Positions 1 through 51,398 are shown, counted from the first letter of the stretch. The stretch: DNA of 64,000 nucleotides from Chiridota heheva (GCA_020152595.1 JAIGNY010002171.1:1732501-1796500), one strand, 5' to 3'. Notes: generated by a model not told the origin, from the letters alone. Translations and numbers: made by a program.

Positions 1-190
1 GCTTAGCGGCTGTATCAGCCCTGTCATTACCTGGGATGCCAACATGGCTGGGTATCCAGACCAAAAGAATACTTTTCCTGCAGAGGGTGGGAGAATGGAG
101 TTTCCGATAACCTCACATGCTATTTTAGTAGAAAATTCCAGCTCCCTGTTGAGAAGGAATGCAAGGGATTGCATATCCTAATTATTCCAT
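1..190 (-). pseudogene. LINE ORF2 fragment, RNase H region (cut by window edge)
   Basis: Read on the minus strand, bases about 1-95 encode VWIPSHVGIPGNDRAD followed by TAAK. This is the conserved C-terminal block of the RNase H domain that some non-LTR retrotransposons carry after the reverse transcriptase. The matching block of the larger LINE at 42.4-44.4 kb reads FRIPSHVGIPGNERAD, so the two are related copies. The upstream part of the domain fades by about 190, and the element's 3' end lies beyond the left window edge. Whether the copy is intact outside the window cannot be seen. Confidence 0.75.
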
Positions 191-1370
191 CTCCATCCAT
201 TCAGATATTTGGTCACTCGTTTTGAATATGATGTCCCACCTCACAAGGGAATAAAACTCACAATGCAATCTTTAGATTACGCAAATATAGTACATATCAG
301 TGGCCCAGATATTCATTACTCTTTGAACAGATGAGCAATAATGTAAAAGCAACGTAGCCGGCATTCAAAAAGTGAGGGTGTCCGAGGTCCTAGACCAAGA
401 CAAAGTGTTCAAATTTTAGCCCACTTCCAAGGGCAATCTTGTTTTTTAAAAGCAAAAAAGATGTTAAAAACAAATATTATCCCAAAATATAGACTTTTGC
501 TCCTGATTTTTTAAAAGTCAGGACCGAAAAGACGGTCCTGGGAATGTTGAATTGTTTTTATGATTAGGGAGCTCCCATCCTAATCTATCAATTTCTAGCT
601 GGTGCTGGATTTATAGTGTTCCAAATCTGTGTTTCTGACCTGCATATCAATGAAAGACAAACTTTGGAGATATGTAGACTGGTAGATAGCACCACCAAAT
701 TTACCAACAAGAAAAGTGGAACTGTGTTATGGCTACATTAGTTGTCATTGAGGGATTTTCACTTTTTTTTTATTAGCAGGTAAGTTTCAAATTGCATTTA
801 AGGCTATCCATATTCTATGAATTTCTTGAACTTTTGTTTCTTCATCAATTTATGTTCTTTGGAAAAAAATTGGTACTGATATTATGGTTTAGTCTCCAAA
901 TGGTCCCATGTTGTATGAAACAGAAGGGTCGGAAATGATGGTCCCGGAATTGAAGGTGAAGTATGTATGTGTGGGGGAGGGGTCCTGACCCCTGTGGGTA
1001 CGCCACTGACCCCAATCTGATCGATCACATCACCAAACAGCTTCTATTGAAACATTAATTAGCATTCATCTGAGGAAATATAGTGATAATTGTTGGATTT
1101 TGATGCGCCAGGTGTTGGCAGCTCTCCTTTCAAGCTCTCAGAAAACATCCTGATTTTTATATCTTCAAGAACAATTGTGACTGAAATTTTTGAAGAATTG
1201 TTCTGATATATGTTTAGAGACTTTGGATGTATCATTCAATCTCAAATATTTTCAATTTCTTAGTGGAAATATATCATATTAAACTTTGTATGAAACTCTG
1301 ATACTTTTTTCATAGGGTATCTACATGTGGGCTCCATTGCTTGCACATATTGATTTATCAGTACTGGACT
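191..1370. other. No gene recognised; AT-rich intergenic DNA
   Basis: No coding or RNA gene is apparent. A G-rich then C-rich segment at about 970-1015 ends in GTACGCCACTGACC, which resembles the ends of non-autonomous DNA elements elsewhere in the window (for example TGGCGCCGTCAC at 10239). It may be the edge of an old element, but no partner end was found. Confidence 0.5.
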
Positions 1371-1401
1371 GGACTTAAGCCTCAGCTGTGTTGAAGATCT
1401 A

Positions 1402-2990
1402 TTGTTTGTTGAGATGATTATTCAAGTGTGGAATCAAGTTCTCCTTCTCTGCAGCATAAGAATTGTTTTGCAACTTGTGCTAGGAGGAAAAGCAGGACTT
1501 TTCAAGATGATTATTACAAAAGAAGGCTGCAAGAGGATTTACTCCATTGATGAGCTACAGCTTTTAAGGAATAGCCCAAGCTGCAATATCTCTACACAGA
1601 CTGCTGAGAGAATATGTGGACTGATGGACTTTCAGAATTGTCAAAAAAAAAAAAAAAAACTCGGAGAGGAGTTCGTTCTGGAAACTATGTGAAAACCAAA
1701 AGTCAAAGAAACGAACAATCTTATTTGTCACGAAACATCACAAGAAATGTTATCCCTATTAACAGGACACAAACATTTGCGTGTAATAAGAGCTTTATTA
1801 CTCTGGGACACATTAACACACAATCTGTCAGAAATAAAGCCCTTATGCTTGTGGACTATGTTTAAAAAAATAAAGTTGATCTTTGTGCAGTGACTGAAAC
1901 ATGGCTCTCAGACATGGATGACTCTGTAAGAAGTCAGTTACAACAGAGGGGCTTCTTATTTTTGGACAAACCAAGGCTTTTAAATCGTAAGGGAGGGGGT
2001 ACAGGCCTTCTTTTTCGTGAAAATATCAATGTTAAACTACATCAATGTGAAGAGAAAAGAACCTTTGAATATACTGGATATGACATAAAAGCAATAAATC
2101 AACTTGTCAAATTGGTGGTAGTATATCGCCCACCATATTCATCCCAAAATAGACATACAATATCTGATTTTGTAAATGAATTCAGTTGTTTTCTGGAGTC
2201 GTTGATTATCAGCACGACCACACTGATTATTACAGGGGATTTTAACATTCATGTGAACAAACTACACTGTCCAGAAACTAAAAAAATTCTGGATATTATT
2301 GAGTTGTATGGATTTACGCAACACATCGTTTCTGCCACACATATTTCAGGAAATACTCTGGACTTGTTCCTTTCTAGAGACACAGATGCCATTTCTCTTC
2401 AATCTGCGATGGTCCATCTTTTGTTTTCAGATCACTTTGCAATATTATGTAGACTGGATATGGAGAAGACTCCAGTCACAATTAAAATGCAGAAAAACAG
2501 GAGTATTGCCAACATAAACATAGATGATTTTCGTGACAGATTAGAAGGACAATTATCAATTGTGAGTGATACAAATGATGTAAATGAATTGGTGAATATT
2601 TACAATACAGCCCTACGATCAACGCTTGATGAAGTGGCACCTGTAAAGGAAAGACAAATCACAATGAGACCAACTCTCCCTTGGTTTACAGAAAAACTGA
2701 AAGATCACAAACGTCAGGTGCGGAAAGCTGAGAGATCATCATACAGAAAAGAAGCTTCGGAACATAATCTGATGTTGTTGAAGCAGATGCGCAACAAATA
2801 CTTATTTCTTTTGAATAAAGCTGAAAGGGATTATTATAATGATAAGATAGTAGCAGCTGGTACCAATCAGAAAGAACTTTATTCAATAATCAATGGCCTC
2901 CTAAACAGAAACAAATCCACTACCAGATTCAGCAAATCCTCATTCATTAGCCAACTCTTTCAATTCATATTTTGTGAAAAAGATCACTAA
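1402..2990 (+). pseudogene. L2-like LINE ORF2, N-terminal and endonuclease part
   Basis: The N-terminal part includes IYSIDELQLLRNSP and SFITLGHINTQSVRNKA. A stop codon at about 1863 then interrupts the frame. The rest shows AP-endonuclease landmarks: AVTETWLSD (metal-binding Glu), LVVVYRPPYS, IITGDFNIH (the catalytic GDFN block) and LFSDHFAI (the SDH block). These are the residues that nick target DNA for target-primed reverse transcription. Translation runs from three frames because of an A-run slip near 1650 and the stop at 1863. The ORF then leaves frame near 2945-2990, where SKSSFISQLFQFIF replaces the expected continuation. The copy cannot encode a functional protein. Confidence 0.85.
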
Positions 2991-4652
2991 AATACGTGAA
3001 CAATTGGAAGCTACAGAGTATGACCCTATAGACACTCATTGCGAGAGTGTCATAAACTCCTCTATACGTTTTCACCAATGAATGAGGACAATATTAAAAA
3101 ACTCATATCAGAAGCAAAACCTAAGACTTGCATCTTAGATCCAGCACCAACTCACATAGTGAAGCAGTGTACAGATGTCTTAATGCCACTAATCTGCAAG
3201 ATTGTCAATGTCTCATTACAAGAGGGAATGTTTTCAGAAGAATGGAAGACATCAGTCATCACACCACTCCTAAAAAAGAAAGGACTACCATTGGTCTTCA
3301 AGAACTATAGGCCTGTTAACAACCTTCCATTCCTTTCCAAGATCACAGAAAAGGCAATTGTAACACAGTTGAATCAGCACCTAAATGACCAAAATCTCTT
3401 ACCTGTGTACCAATCAGCTTATCGTGTGTTCCACAGTACAGAAACTGATTTGTTACGGCTTAAGTCTGATCTCTTAATGGCTATGGATAAGCAAATGGTG
3501 TCATTGGTGGTCATGTTAGATCTTAGTGCTGCCTTTGACACGGTAGATCATGAGATATTGCTTAGGGTGCTTAAATCTCATTTCGGTGTACACAATACTG
3601 CACTTCTGTGGTTTGAATCCTATCTGTCAAATCGTAGGCAAAAAGTTATTGTAAATGGAGAATGCTCGTCTGAAAAATGTATACATTTTTCAGTACCCCA
3701 GGCAGCCAGGGTTCATGTTGTGGCCCCATACTTTTTACATTGTATGCCTCAACCGTTTTTAGTGTGATTAAGAAGCATTCACCTAACGTCTCTGGGTATG
3801 CTGATGACCATAGGTTGTGGCTTAGTTTTAAAATCACAAGTGCTTCTTCTGAATCAGAAGCTATTACTAAAATGGAAAGCTGCCTAGAGGATGTTAGAAG
3901 GTGGATGCTTCAAAACAAGCTTAAAATGATTGATGCCAAAACGGAGGTTATTTTGTTAGGCACTATACTCCTCAACTCAAGAAATTGACCCAAAAATATG
4001 TCAAAGTGGTGGTTTAGTTAATGCTGTCCATTGTGTTCGTGATTTAGGAGTGTGGCTGGATAGCAACTTAAACTTAAAGCAGCACGTTATGAAAAAATGC
4101 AGGTCTGCATTTGTAAATTTGTACAACATCAATAGAATAAGAAATATGTTGACAAACAGTGCAACAGAGACCCTAATTCATTCATTGGTTCATTCACACA
4201 TTGATTACTGCAACTCTCTCTTGGCTGGTATGCCACATTGCTTAATTCAAAATGTCCAAAAAATACAGAATTTTGCGGCACGTGTTGTAACTAAATCAAA
4301 CAAATATTGCCATATTACTCCCTTGTTATATTCACTACATTGGTTACCAGTTGAAATGCGTATAAGATATAAAATACTTGTTCTTGTTTTGAAATGTATC
4401 CATAAAATGGCCCCAAAATATCTTCAAAACTTGATAATTTCATCAAACACCACTTATGATCTAAGAAACAGATCCGCAGTCTGGCTTAATGTACCCAATA
4501 ATTCATGTATTACTCTGGGGGGTAGGGCATTCTGCAGACTCGGCCCACTTTGGTGGAATGATCTCCCACTTCAAATAAGAAACATCAATTGTCTTCACGT
4601 GTTTCTGAAATCAATCAAAACACATTTGTTTATGGTTTATTTTAGTAAGTAA
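2990..4652 (+). pseudogene. L2-like LINE ORF2, reverse transcriptase and C-terminal part
   Basis: Reverse-transcriptase blocks are readable in order: FKNYRPVNNLPFLSKITEKA, QSAYRVFHSTETDLL, VVMLDLSAAFDTVDHEILL (motif A, with catalytic Asp), VPQ/GSCCGPILFTLYAS (motif B, split by a frameshift near 3700) and GYADDHRLW (motif C, YADD intact). After another frameshift at about 3990 the C-terminal domain continues at 4050-4652, with the typical LHWLPVEMRIRYKIL and HSLVHSHIDYCNSLL blocks. At least three frame breaks make it a pseudogene. The LDLSAAFDTVDH wording and the 3' tail favour the L2/CR1 group. Confidence 0.88.
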
Positions 4653-4914
4653 GTATGTATTGTATTCATGTTATTTTTTGTAAAGCGTTTTTGAATATGC
4701 TTGTATAGAAAGGACGCTATATAAATGTATTATTATTAATGTATGAGAATATATTTGTTATAAAATATTTGGTAATGAGGGATCAATGCAGCAATAAGAA
4801 CCAAACCTGCAAATGACAGAAAATACAAAAGCACATCATATGAAATGTATGGCATAGCAAAGGGATTTTTGTGAGTGGCAGCACCTCTCACTTGAGCTGA
4901 ACTACCGTAACTAC

Positions 4915-5480
4915 CCCCTCCCATTACCAGGTACGTAGGAAAGGCCCCCTATAATGAGAGTGGGTGCAAGAACCAAAATATTTTCCAGTTACAAGCAGGA
5001 AAATTGCACTGCTGTTTCTATAGATATCCAAGTTGCTGCTAATCGGTAAATATTTCTTCAATTTTCCGAAAATTACCTTCATTTCCGGACAATGTTCTTC
5101 GATTTTTGGATGATTTTCGGGTGTTTTCGATTTTTGGGAAATTTTGCTCATTTTCAGCCAATATTCGGGAAATTTCTGGGCAATTTTCTTTGATTTGTGG
5201 GCAGTTTCATTTTTTTTTTTTTTTTAATTCCTTTATCGGGAAATTTTTGGGTAAAGTTTTGTCCATTTTCGGGAAATTTTCTTCAACTTTTGGGGAATGT
5301 CAATTTTGACAAAAAAAATTCAATTTCAAACTAGAGTCAATTTTCATTTTAATTAGTTTCCAATTCTACCTCCTAATCGGGCAGGAAGAATGCAATTGGG
5401 AAGGTGAAATCCTCTCAGGGGACAGTCTGCCCCTCCCCCCCCCACACTTGCTATGCCTCTGCCCCTTTCACACACTTTTG
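4915..5480. repeat. Dispersed AT-rich repeat with internal GGGAAATTTTC-like array (copy 1)
   Basis: Between 4970 and 5080 this matches 32220-32310: both have TTACAAG, then GGAAAATTGCACTG, then TGCTGCTAATCGG or TACTGCTAATTGG. An imperfect array of GGGAAATTTTC and TTCAATTTT words follows. Both copies then share a closing block (ACCTCCTAATCGGGCAGGAAG here, ACCTCCCAACCAGGAAGGTG there) and a C-rich end. A dispersed non-autonomous element is the likely explanation. The short open frames inside it are by-products of the array. Confidence 0.6.
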
Positions 5481-6488
5481 GAGAATTGCAGCCCTGCTAT
5501 TAATCATCTTATAACTCCCTATGTCCCAACAATAATATTAGAATATGAATCCAGGATTAGGTTGTTTTCAAACAAATGCTTTTCCCTTTTGTCATGAAAT
5601 TTGCAGTTGAATTGGCTCCTTCCTTCATTCTTTCATGCCTTGGAATTTCAGTAGTATACTTAATGTCATACCTCAATTTACATGCCGGTGCATTAATTTG
5701 CTACTAAATGTTACCACTTCAAACATATTGAAAAACCTGCATTCAAACTCTGAAATCATGATTTTCCACTTGAAAACTCGTTTATGCTTTTTCTGTGGAG
5801 CAAATTTGGAGACAGTTCTAAAATTCTAGTATTATTCTTGCACTTCAGAAGCAAAGAGCATAAAACATTACTACTTGCATGAAGAACTTTACCCTTGAAC
5901 TGTTCATTTCATGTTTTATAACAGCGAGGAAAAAGCCGACTATTTACGTATTTCTGTAGCATTCTGAAATAGTTGTTCTTTAATAAGCATCTGCATACAG
6001 TTACTTACAATTTGTTAAAAGTATGCAAATGTAAAATTTCTTTCCCCTCAGTTAAAAAAAAAAAAACCCTTCTCTTCTTAACATGCAATGAAAATGAGAG
6101 TATCAAACAAAAGCATTATGATATGTTACGGTTCATAAGCAGAAACCTTTGAATGCGACGAGGGAAATATCAAAATAACAAGTACAAATTACTTTTACTA
6201 TAAAACAAAATGATTAAAAAGGGAAAAAACATCCAAATAAATAGCAGTTTAGTAAAGGACAAGTCATAAACACACTAAAAATGTACTGAAGATGTTAGCT
6301 GGAAGAGGACAAAGGGTGCAGACAGAAATTTTCGGCGGTCTTTCCAAGAATTTGAAGCCAGTAGAAAGTTCTCCCAACAGTACGGTACGTTGAAGGCAAA
6401 ACACTTGTTATTTTCCCAATTTTGGGGGAATTTAAAAAAAAAGTCAAACTTTTAACCACAGTACAAGATACAACATGTTTCATCAAAA
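5481..6488. other. No gene recognised
   Basis: The stretch is AT-rich with several A runs (for example about 6053-6065). No splice-bounded exon, RNA gene or repeat border was recognised. Confidence 0.5.
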
Positions 6489-7273
6489 ATGCCTTGTGTG
6501 TCAGCATTACCTATAGCTTGTGTGTCAGCATTACCTATAGCTTGTGTGTCAGTATTACCTATAGCTTGTGTGTCAGCATTACCTATAGCTTGTGTGTCAG
6601 TATTACCTATAGCTTGTGTGTCAGCATTACCTATAGCTTGTGTGTCAGCATTACCTATAGCTTGTGTGTCAGCATGTGTCCTATTACCTATAGCTTGTGT
6701 GTCAGCATTACCTATAGCTTGTGTGTCAGTTACCTATAGCTTGTGTCAGCATTACCTATAGCTTGTGTGTCAGTATTACCTATAGCTTGTGTGTCAGCAT
6801 TACCTATAGCTTGTGTGTCAGCATTACCTATAGCTTGTGTGTCAGCATTACCTATAGCTTGTGTGTCAGCATTACCTATAGCTTGTGTGTCAGCATTACC
6901 TATAGCTTGTGTGTCAGCATTACTTGTGTGTCAGTATTACCTATAGCTGTGTGTCAGCATTACCTATAGTTTGTGTGTCAGTATTACCTATAGCTTGTGT
7001 GTCAGCATTACCTATAGTTTGTGTGTCAGTATTACCTATAGCTTGTGTGTCAGCATTACCTATAGCTTGTGTGTCAGTATTACCTATAGCTTGTGTGTCA
7101 GCATTACCTATAGCTTGTGTGTCAGTATTACCTATAGCTTGTGTGTCAGCATTACCTATAGCTTGTGTGTCAGCATTACCTATAGCTTGTGTGTCAGCAT
7201 TACCTATAGCTTGTGTGTCGGTATTACCTATAGCTTGTGTGTCAGCATTACCTATAGCTTGTGTGTCAGTATT
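6489..7273 (+). repeat. 24-bp minisatellite, about 32 copies
   Basis: The unit contains CCTATAGCTTGTGTGTCAGC plus a 4-base CATT or TATT A-rich joint. Copies are nearly identical, differing mainly at CAT/TAT, with occasional short units near 6676, 6730 and 6925. Because 24 is a multiple of three and the unit lacks stops in some frames, long fake proteins of ITYSLCVS or LPIACVSA repeats appear. They are not coding evidence. The array is interrupted by an L2 3' end and resumes at 7967. Confidence 0.95.
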
Positions 7274-7966
7274 CAGCCAAATTCGTAAATATCTTGATCA
7301 AAAGTCGACTGAGACACTTATTCACGCATTTGTATCATCCAGACTTGATTGTTGCAACAGTATCTTATTTGGACTTCCTTCTCAACAAATCTCAAAGCTT
7401 CAGCGCATTCAAAACACTGCTGCCAGATTAGTTACTCTCACAAGTAAGAAACCTCACATTAAACCCATCCTCCACCAACTTCATTGGCTTCCTATATGTG
7501 AAAGAATAAACTACAAGCTTCTCACCCTCACATACAAAGCCATCCATGGTCTTGCTCCAAATTATATTTCTAACTTACTCACCTTACAATTACCAACTCG
7601 CTCACTCAGATCTAACAGTGCTATTCTCCTAAAGCCGCCAAAAATTAACACCAAGACTTACGGTGAACGTTCTTTTCAATCTGCAGCCCCCAAACCCTGG
7701 AACATTCTCCCAATCTACATCAGAAATGCCCCTATACTTTAGATATTTCTAAGAGTGTATTGAAAACACACCTTTTCATGAGTTCCCCTCATTGGACCTT
7801 GTAACTTTATCCTGCTTGTATCTTTTGAAGTACCGGTATGGTTTTTTCTTCTCTTACTGTTTGTATCTTAAGGTTTTCTCATGTTATATTTGTTTATGTA
7901 AAGCGCATTAAGACCGTTTGGTATAATGAGCTATATAAGAATGTATTATTATTATTATTATTATTA
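7274..7966 (+). mobile_element. 5'-truncated L2-like LINE inserted in the 24-bp minisatellite
   Basis: Only the C-terminal ORF2 part survives. It encodes TETLIHAFVSSRLDCCNSIL, LQRIQNTAARLVT, ILHQLHWLPICERINYKLLT and PKPWNILPIYIRNAP, in frame up to a stop at about 7742. The 3' untranslated part has AAAGCGCATTAAGACC...GAGCTATATAAGAATG and ends in an (ATT)n tail. The tail runs straight into ATTACCTATAGC of the minisatellite. This is a textbook 5'-truncated target-primed insertion, with tail microhomology to its target. Confidence 0.9.
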
Positions 7967-8092
7967 CCTATAGCTTGTGTGTCAGCATTACCTATAGCTT
8001 GTGTGTCAGCATTACCTATAGCTTGTGTGTCAGCATTACCTATAGCTTGTGTGTCATTATTACCTATAGCTTGTGTGTTAGTATTACCTACT
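7967..8092 (+). repeat. 24-bp minisatellite, second block, about 5 copies
   Basis: It continues the same unit as the array ending at 7273, in the same orientation. The last two units are degenerate (TCATTATTACC, then TTAGTATTACCTACTG). The two blocks were evidently one array before the L2 insertion. Confidence 0.92.
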
Positions 8093-8590
8093 GTATAGAG
8101 TCTATAAACTTATCTTCTGTTAAGTTAACCTTCTATTGAACTGACTATTAAACTAAGTCACAAAAATCAAAAACTCTAAAATTCCTTCTTTTTTGTAAAT
8201 ATGACATTCTGTATTGTATCAAATTTTGTGTTATCAGGTTATAGGATTCAAATTTTTTAAAAAGAATGCATAATATATACATTAATTTAAAATTTAAAAA
8301 ATAGCAGAACTAAAATGATAGAACTAAACTTGAATATTCCAGGAGTCAAAAATGTGAGTACAAGTATAATTAAAGATGTATAATGTTAAAAATCTTACTT
8401 TGATATCAATGTGTTATTAAACAATATTAAATATCAAGGATTGCACCATTGTGACTGGTGAAATTCAACAGTGTGATGTCATAAAGGCAACATTTGTCTA
8501 TATCTTTGAAAACGAATTACCTCTTATTGAATGGTTGGAAAGGTATTTAGATTGGTACGTCATTACTTTATGAACATGCATTGCACATCT
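8093..8590. other. No gene recognised
   Basis: AT-rich sequence without a supported feature. Confidence 0.5.
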
Positions 8591-8593
8591 GTT

Positions 8594-8855
8594 CATGTAC
8601 CCGATAGCTTGTATGCAAAAGGTCCTGGGTTTGACTCCCATCGTGAGCGCTGCATTTTGTCCTTGGGCAAGACACTTTACTTGCTCCAGTCCACTTAGTT
8701 GTGAAATAAGTACCAGCACTGCTGGTAAGGTAACCTGTAATGGACTGTGTCCTATCCAGGGGGAGTCATATGCTATCATCCGCTTGTGCCAAAAAAACCA
8801 GGGATAAGAACCGGCCCTAAAGGCCTAATGACTCAGATGGACTAACACCGTAGAA
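8594..8855 (+). mobile_element. tRNA-derived SINE (B box visible)
   Basis: GGGTTTGACTCCC at about 8627 is a good RNA polymerase III B box. GATAGCTTGTATGCAAAAGG just upstream sits where a decayed A box would be. The body has CCTTGGGCAAGACACTTTAC, a block common to several animal tRNA SINE families, and ends near GATGGACTAACACC. It is non-coding and relies on LINE proteins to move. Family assignment is not certain. Confidence 0.65.
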
Positions 8856-9504
8856 CTCACAACATCTTTTACCTTAAATTATTGCTATTTTACTGTCATG
8901 TGTTTATTGTATAACAATTATCCACAATACAACCTGCCCCATTAATCCTCAACCCACTAACTTTCAATCACTATCTTTATCTTCTTATCTATCATGCCAA
9001 CTGCATTAAAGGACAATGGATAATCTACCTTCTGAAAAAAAGTAATGTACTGTAGTACCTTCCTTTTTCAATTCTATTCAGACCAAGCAGTGATTTATTT
9101 CATATCCTACAGGCAAGATTCACATCCCATTAATCTACAGGAACTAATTGCTTTCATTTTCTTTGACACCAGAAATGAATTGTTTTCATTTTATTTGACA
9201 CCAAAATTAAATTGTTTTCATTTTCTTTAAAGCGAAAAAATTATTGTTTTGAATTTTTACATAATAAGTGTATTGTTTAAAACATTCTGTGTGAATATTT
9301 CAACAATGAAAAAGTCTTTTTAAAAATCATCTCAAAATATTCCCCTCCACTTCCACACTTTCTCTATTGCAACGTACCCCAAGATTAAATTACTTGTGTT
9401 TGTCATTTTTAAATCCAGCGGTCAAATTTAAACCAAATGTATCCATTATCTATTGTGATGACAAATGGATAGAATACAGGTAAAAAAAAATCTGTCCAAC
9501 TTAG
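8856..9504. other. No gene recognised; short ATTGTTTTCATTTT repeats
   Basis: Around 9146-9235 a motif like AATTGTTTTCATTTTCTTTG recurs about three times with a period of about 40 bp, which is a small degenerate tandem repeat. Nothing else is supported. Confidence 0.5.
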
Positions 9505-9690
9505 TTGGTGGAGGTTATGAAGTTATATGGAGGTTATGTGGTGGTAATGAGCTTATATGACAGAGGTTATGTGGAGGTTATGTGGAGGTTATGTAAAGGT
9601 TATGTGGAGGTTATGTGGAGATTATGTGGAGGTTATGTGGAGCTTATGAAGTTATATGACAGAGATTATGTGGAGGTTATGAAGTTATAT
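9505..9690 (+). repeat. 12-bp minisatellite (GGAGGTTATGTG type)
   Basis: GTGGAGGTTATG and variants (GACAGAGGTTATG, GAAGTTATATGA) repeat about 14 times. The open frame through it is a consequence of the 12-base period. Confidence 0.85.
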
Positions 9691-10238
9691 GACAGAAAGA
9701 CCTTAAAACCTATAAAAGACTGGAAAAAATGTCACTTGATCGACAATGTTCCATACTAATTTACATACACTGCATACCATGCATGCCAAAACTTTTTCCC
9801 AACAACCCAATCCTTTCACCCCTGTTTTTAATGCCTTTCACCCCAAGTTCCTTTTAATGCTCATGCCCATAACACAGAATGCAATATGGAGGCTGCTGGA
9901 AGAACAACAGATGGCTTCCTGAACATTCTGACTTTATTGTGCCAAGGGAGAGCTTTTCTTCAATACATCAGAGGCATGTATGCAATTGTGAGTAAGTGGC
10001 TGATCCTTAAGTTCAATATTAACGCTTCATTTCTCTTAGCAAGTAAAATAAAAACATCTTTAACATGAAACTATAGAATTTTTTATGTATTTATCACTGA
10101 CCACTCACTACACATTTGCCTGCAATATCTCAGTAGATCCTCTTTAGCACAATGAGGTTGGTCATCCCTGTCAGCTTCCATTTGGTTAGCTCTGCTAGAT
10201 GAATTCCACATGTTGACAATTTAGTCTTTTGTGCACAG
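9691..10238. other. No gene recognised
   Basis: No coding exon, RNA or repeat structure is recognised. Confidence 0.45.
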
Positions 10239-10834
10239 TGGCGCCGTCACAGGGGAGAAGGAGGGGGAGGGGGCATGGGAGAATTAAATGTCAAAACATG
10301 TTTTTGTCCCAAAAGGCTATTTTTGACCTTTTCTTTAATGGGGATGAGGGAGGGGTAGTCTGTATAATTGTAAATTATATGCTGCTATATTAGATCTTTT
10401 GTAATCTTCCTAATTTGGGAGTTAAAAACGTGTGTATATTGCACACATTCAGAGTCTTTTTGGGGCATCTAAAACTAGAAAAATGCAAGGTTTCCCAGCG
10501 GCTTCACCCCTTGACCCCATGCCAACAAGGTTTGTGCCCCCAATATCAAACCCCTATTTTTGATCTTTTCTCAAATTCGGGTGGGGGTAGTCTGTATCAC
10601 TTAAAGGTTATATATGCTGTATTAGATTGTTTGTAATCATCCTAATTTGGTAGTTGAAAAAGCTGTGTATTACTATACACACATTCAGATTCTTTGGGGG
10701 CATCTAAAACTTCGAAAATGTGAGGTTTCCCCGAAGAACCCCCACCCGGACTTTGCCTAAGGCGGGCCCCTTGATCCCATGCTGAAAAGTTTTGTGCCTC
10801 TCTCCCTTCCAATATCAAACCCCTGACAGCGCCA
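10239..10834. mobile_element. Non-autonomous TIR element with internal tandem duplication
   Basis: The left end, TGGCGCCGTCACAGGGG, is mirrored at the right end by CCCCTGACAGCGCCA (reverse complement TGGCGCTGTCAGGGG). That is a terminal inverted repeat with one substitution and a 2-base gap. Inside, two units of about 250 bp follow each other. They share TATTTTTGA(C/T)CTTTTCT, GTAGTCTGTAT, AATC(T/A)TCCTAATTTGG and GGGGCATCTAAAACT. No ORF suggests a transposase. Flanking TGTGCACA and TGTACATA could be a decayed 8-bp target duplication, but this is weak. Confidence 0.65.
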
Positions 10835-10994
10835 TTGTTTGTACATACAAATGTCCACATGTGATTCCATTAACAGCATTGCTACCAGCGGGAGGAAACC
10901 AATTTCCCATTACTGTAGGTGGAAATTTGATAAAAATCTTTTTGATAGTAATTTGATGCAAATTCATCCCCTGCACTGCTCATGACTTTTTCCA

Positions 10995-11000
10995 TTTATT
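10995..11000 (-). terminator. Candidate polyadenylation signal (AATAAA) of the RWDD3-like gene
   Basis: The minus-strand hexamer AATAAA lies about 126 bases past the stop codon at 11126. This is a plausible 3' UTR length, but no cleavage site can be proven from sequence. Confidence 0.45.
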
Positions 11001-11125
11001 TCTGCAATTTGCAGTCACAAAGATTTGAAAAAAGTGCATCACAATTAGGAAAATCAGAGATTGTAGATGAATAAAAAATTGTCTTTGTCCCCTGGTAAAT
11101 AGTTTATAATAGTTTATAGTTACGC

Positions 11126-50720
<39,595 letters not shown>

Positions 50721-51028
50721 TTGAAATTAGGGTCAATCCACGCAAATTCTTATTTTGTTGATGTTACACTTTCCTTCATGATGCGGGTGTACACAAGTAT
50801 GTTAAAATGCAGCAGTAGTCATTTAGGTCGCGTCTTTTTACAAGGCAGTGTCTTCCAAATAAATAACCAAAAAAACCGACTATACGTGAGGCACTGCCTT
50901 AGGCTCCGATCACGATGTATAGCCTACTTGTCTCGGTAATTTTGGAATAGAAAAGACCAATAACAACGGTCAACGTCTACTGGAAATGTGCTCTTACCAC
51001 CAACTTTATATCACAAATAACGTCAAGG
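50721..51028 (-). promoter_or_regulatory. Candidate promoter/5' UTR of the RWDD3-like gene
   Basis: About 300 bases separate the ATG from the upstream SINE. On the minus strand they contain GATATAAAG (near 50995), TTATTGGTC (inverted CCAAT, near 50960) and TTGACGTTATT (partial CRE, near 51010). CpG is retained better here than in the introns. A transcription start or upstream untranslated exon cannot be located from sequence. Confidence 0.35.
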
Positions 51029-51398
51029 AGTCAGGTAGCTTAATTGGTAGAGCGCACGACTTTCCTTAGATATGCAGACAGATACGCCGATCATCAAAGC
51101 GGAAGTACGTCATTTGCAGCTCCTGCTCCTCATTCAGCTCTTGAGAAAAGTGGCAATGGTTGAATAGCGCTCGCTGTCCTGCAGAGGGGACGTTACACCG
51201 TCGGTCCCGATGGTAGGACAGTCACACCCTACCTGGTTCTCTGAACACTTCTCGAAAAGAGTAGGGTAAAAACCCGATGTTCATCCACTTCCGTCCTGGT
51301 CGCACGAGACTGGCATCTGCTATGCACGCTAAAGCTTGGCGTCTACGCCTTGTATAGGAGTCTTGCCGAGTTCCCATGAGGATCATGTACAAACAAAC
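51029..51398 (+). mobile_element. tRNA-derived SINE, copy lacking the B box
   Basis: It starts GGAGTCAGGTAGCTTAATTG. After GCACGACT it jumps to ATATGCAGACAGATACGCCG, omitting about 57 bases present in 50011-50438, including the B box and adjoining loop. The rest of the body and the tail ATCATGTACAAACAAAC are conserved at about 90%. Without a B box it should be a poor polymerase III template. Confidence 0.88.

Larger units (their letters stand above)
1371..4740 (+). mobile_element. L2-like LINE, near full length, decayed
   Basis: The element holds an N-terminal region, an AP-type endonuclease and a reverse transcriptase in order on the plus strand. It ends in a 3' tail with an AAAGCG...GCTATATAAATGTATTATTATTA pattern, as in L2-type LINEs. 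The same tail style is seen in the copies at 7.27-7.97 kb and 57.7-61.0 kb. Frameshifts and stops at about 1863, 2945-2990, 3700 and 3988 disable it. The 5' border at about 1370 is approximate and no target-site duplication was found. A mononucleotide A run at about 1643-1659 coincides with one frameshift. Confidence 0.85.

Noticed and set aside
6422..7742. Long proteins of ITYSLCVS / LPIACVSA repeats
   Set aside because: They come from a 24-bp minisatellite whose period is a multiple of three; several frames are open at once. The tail of the longest is L2 ORF2.
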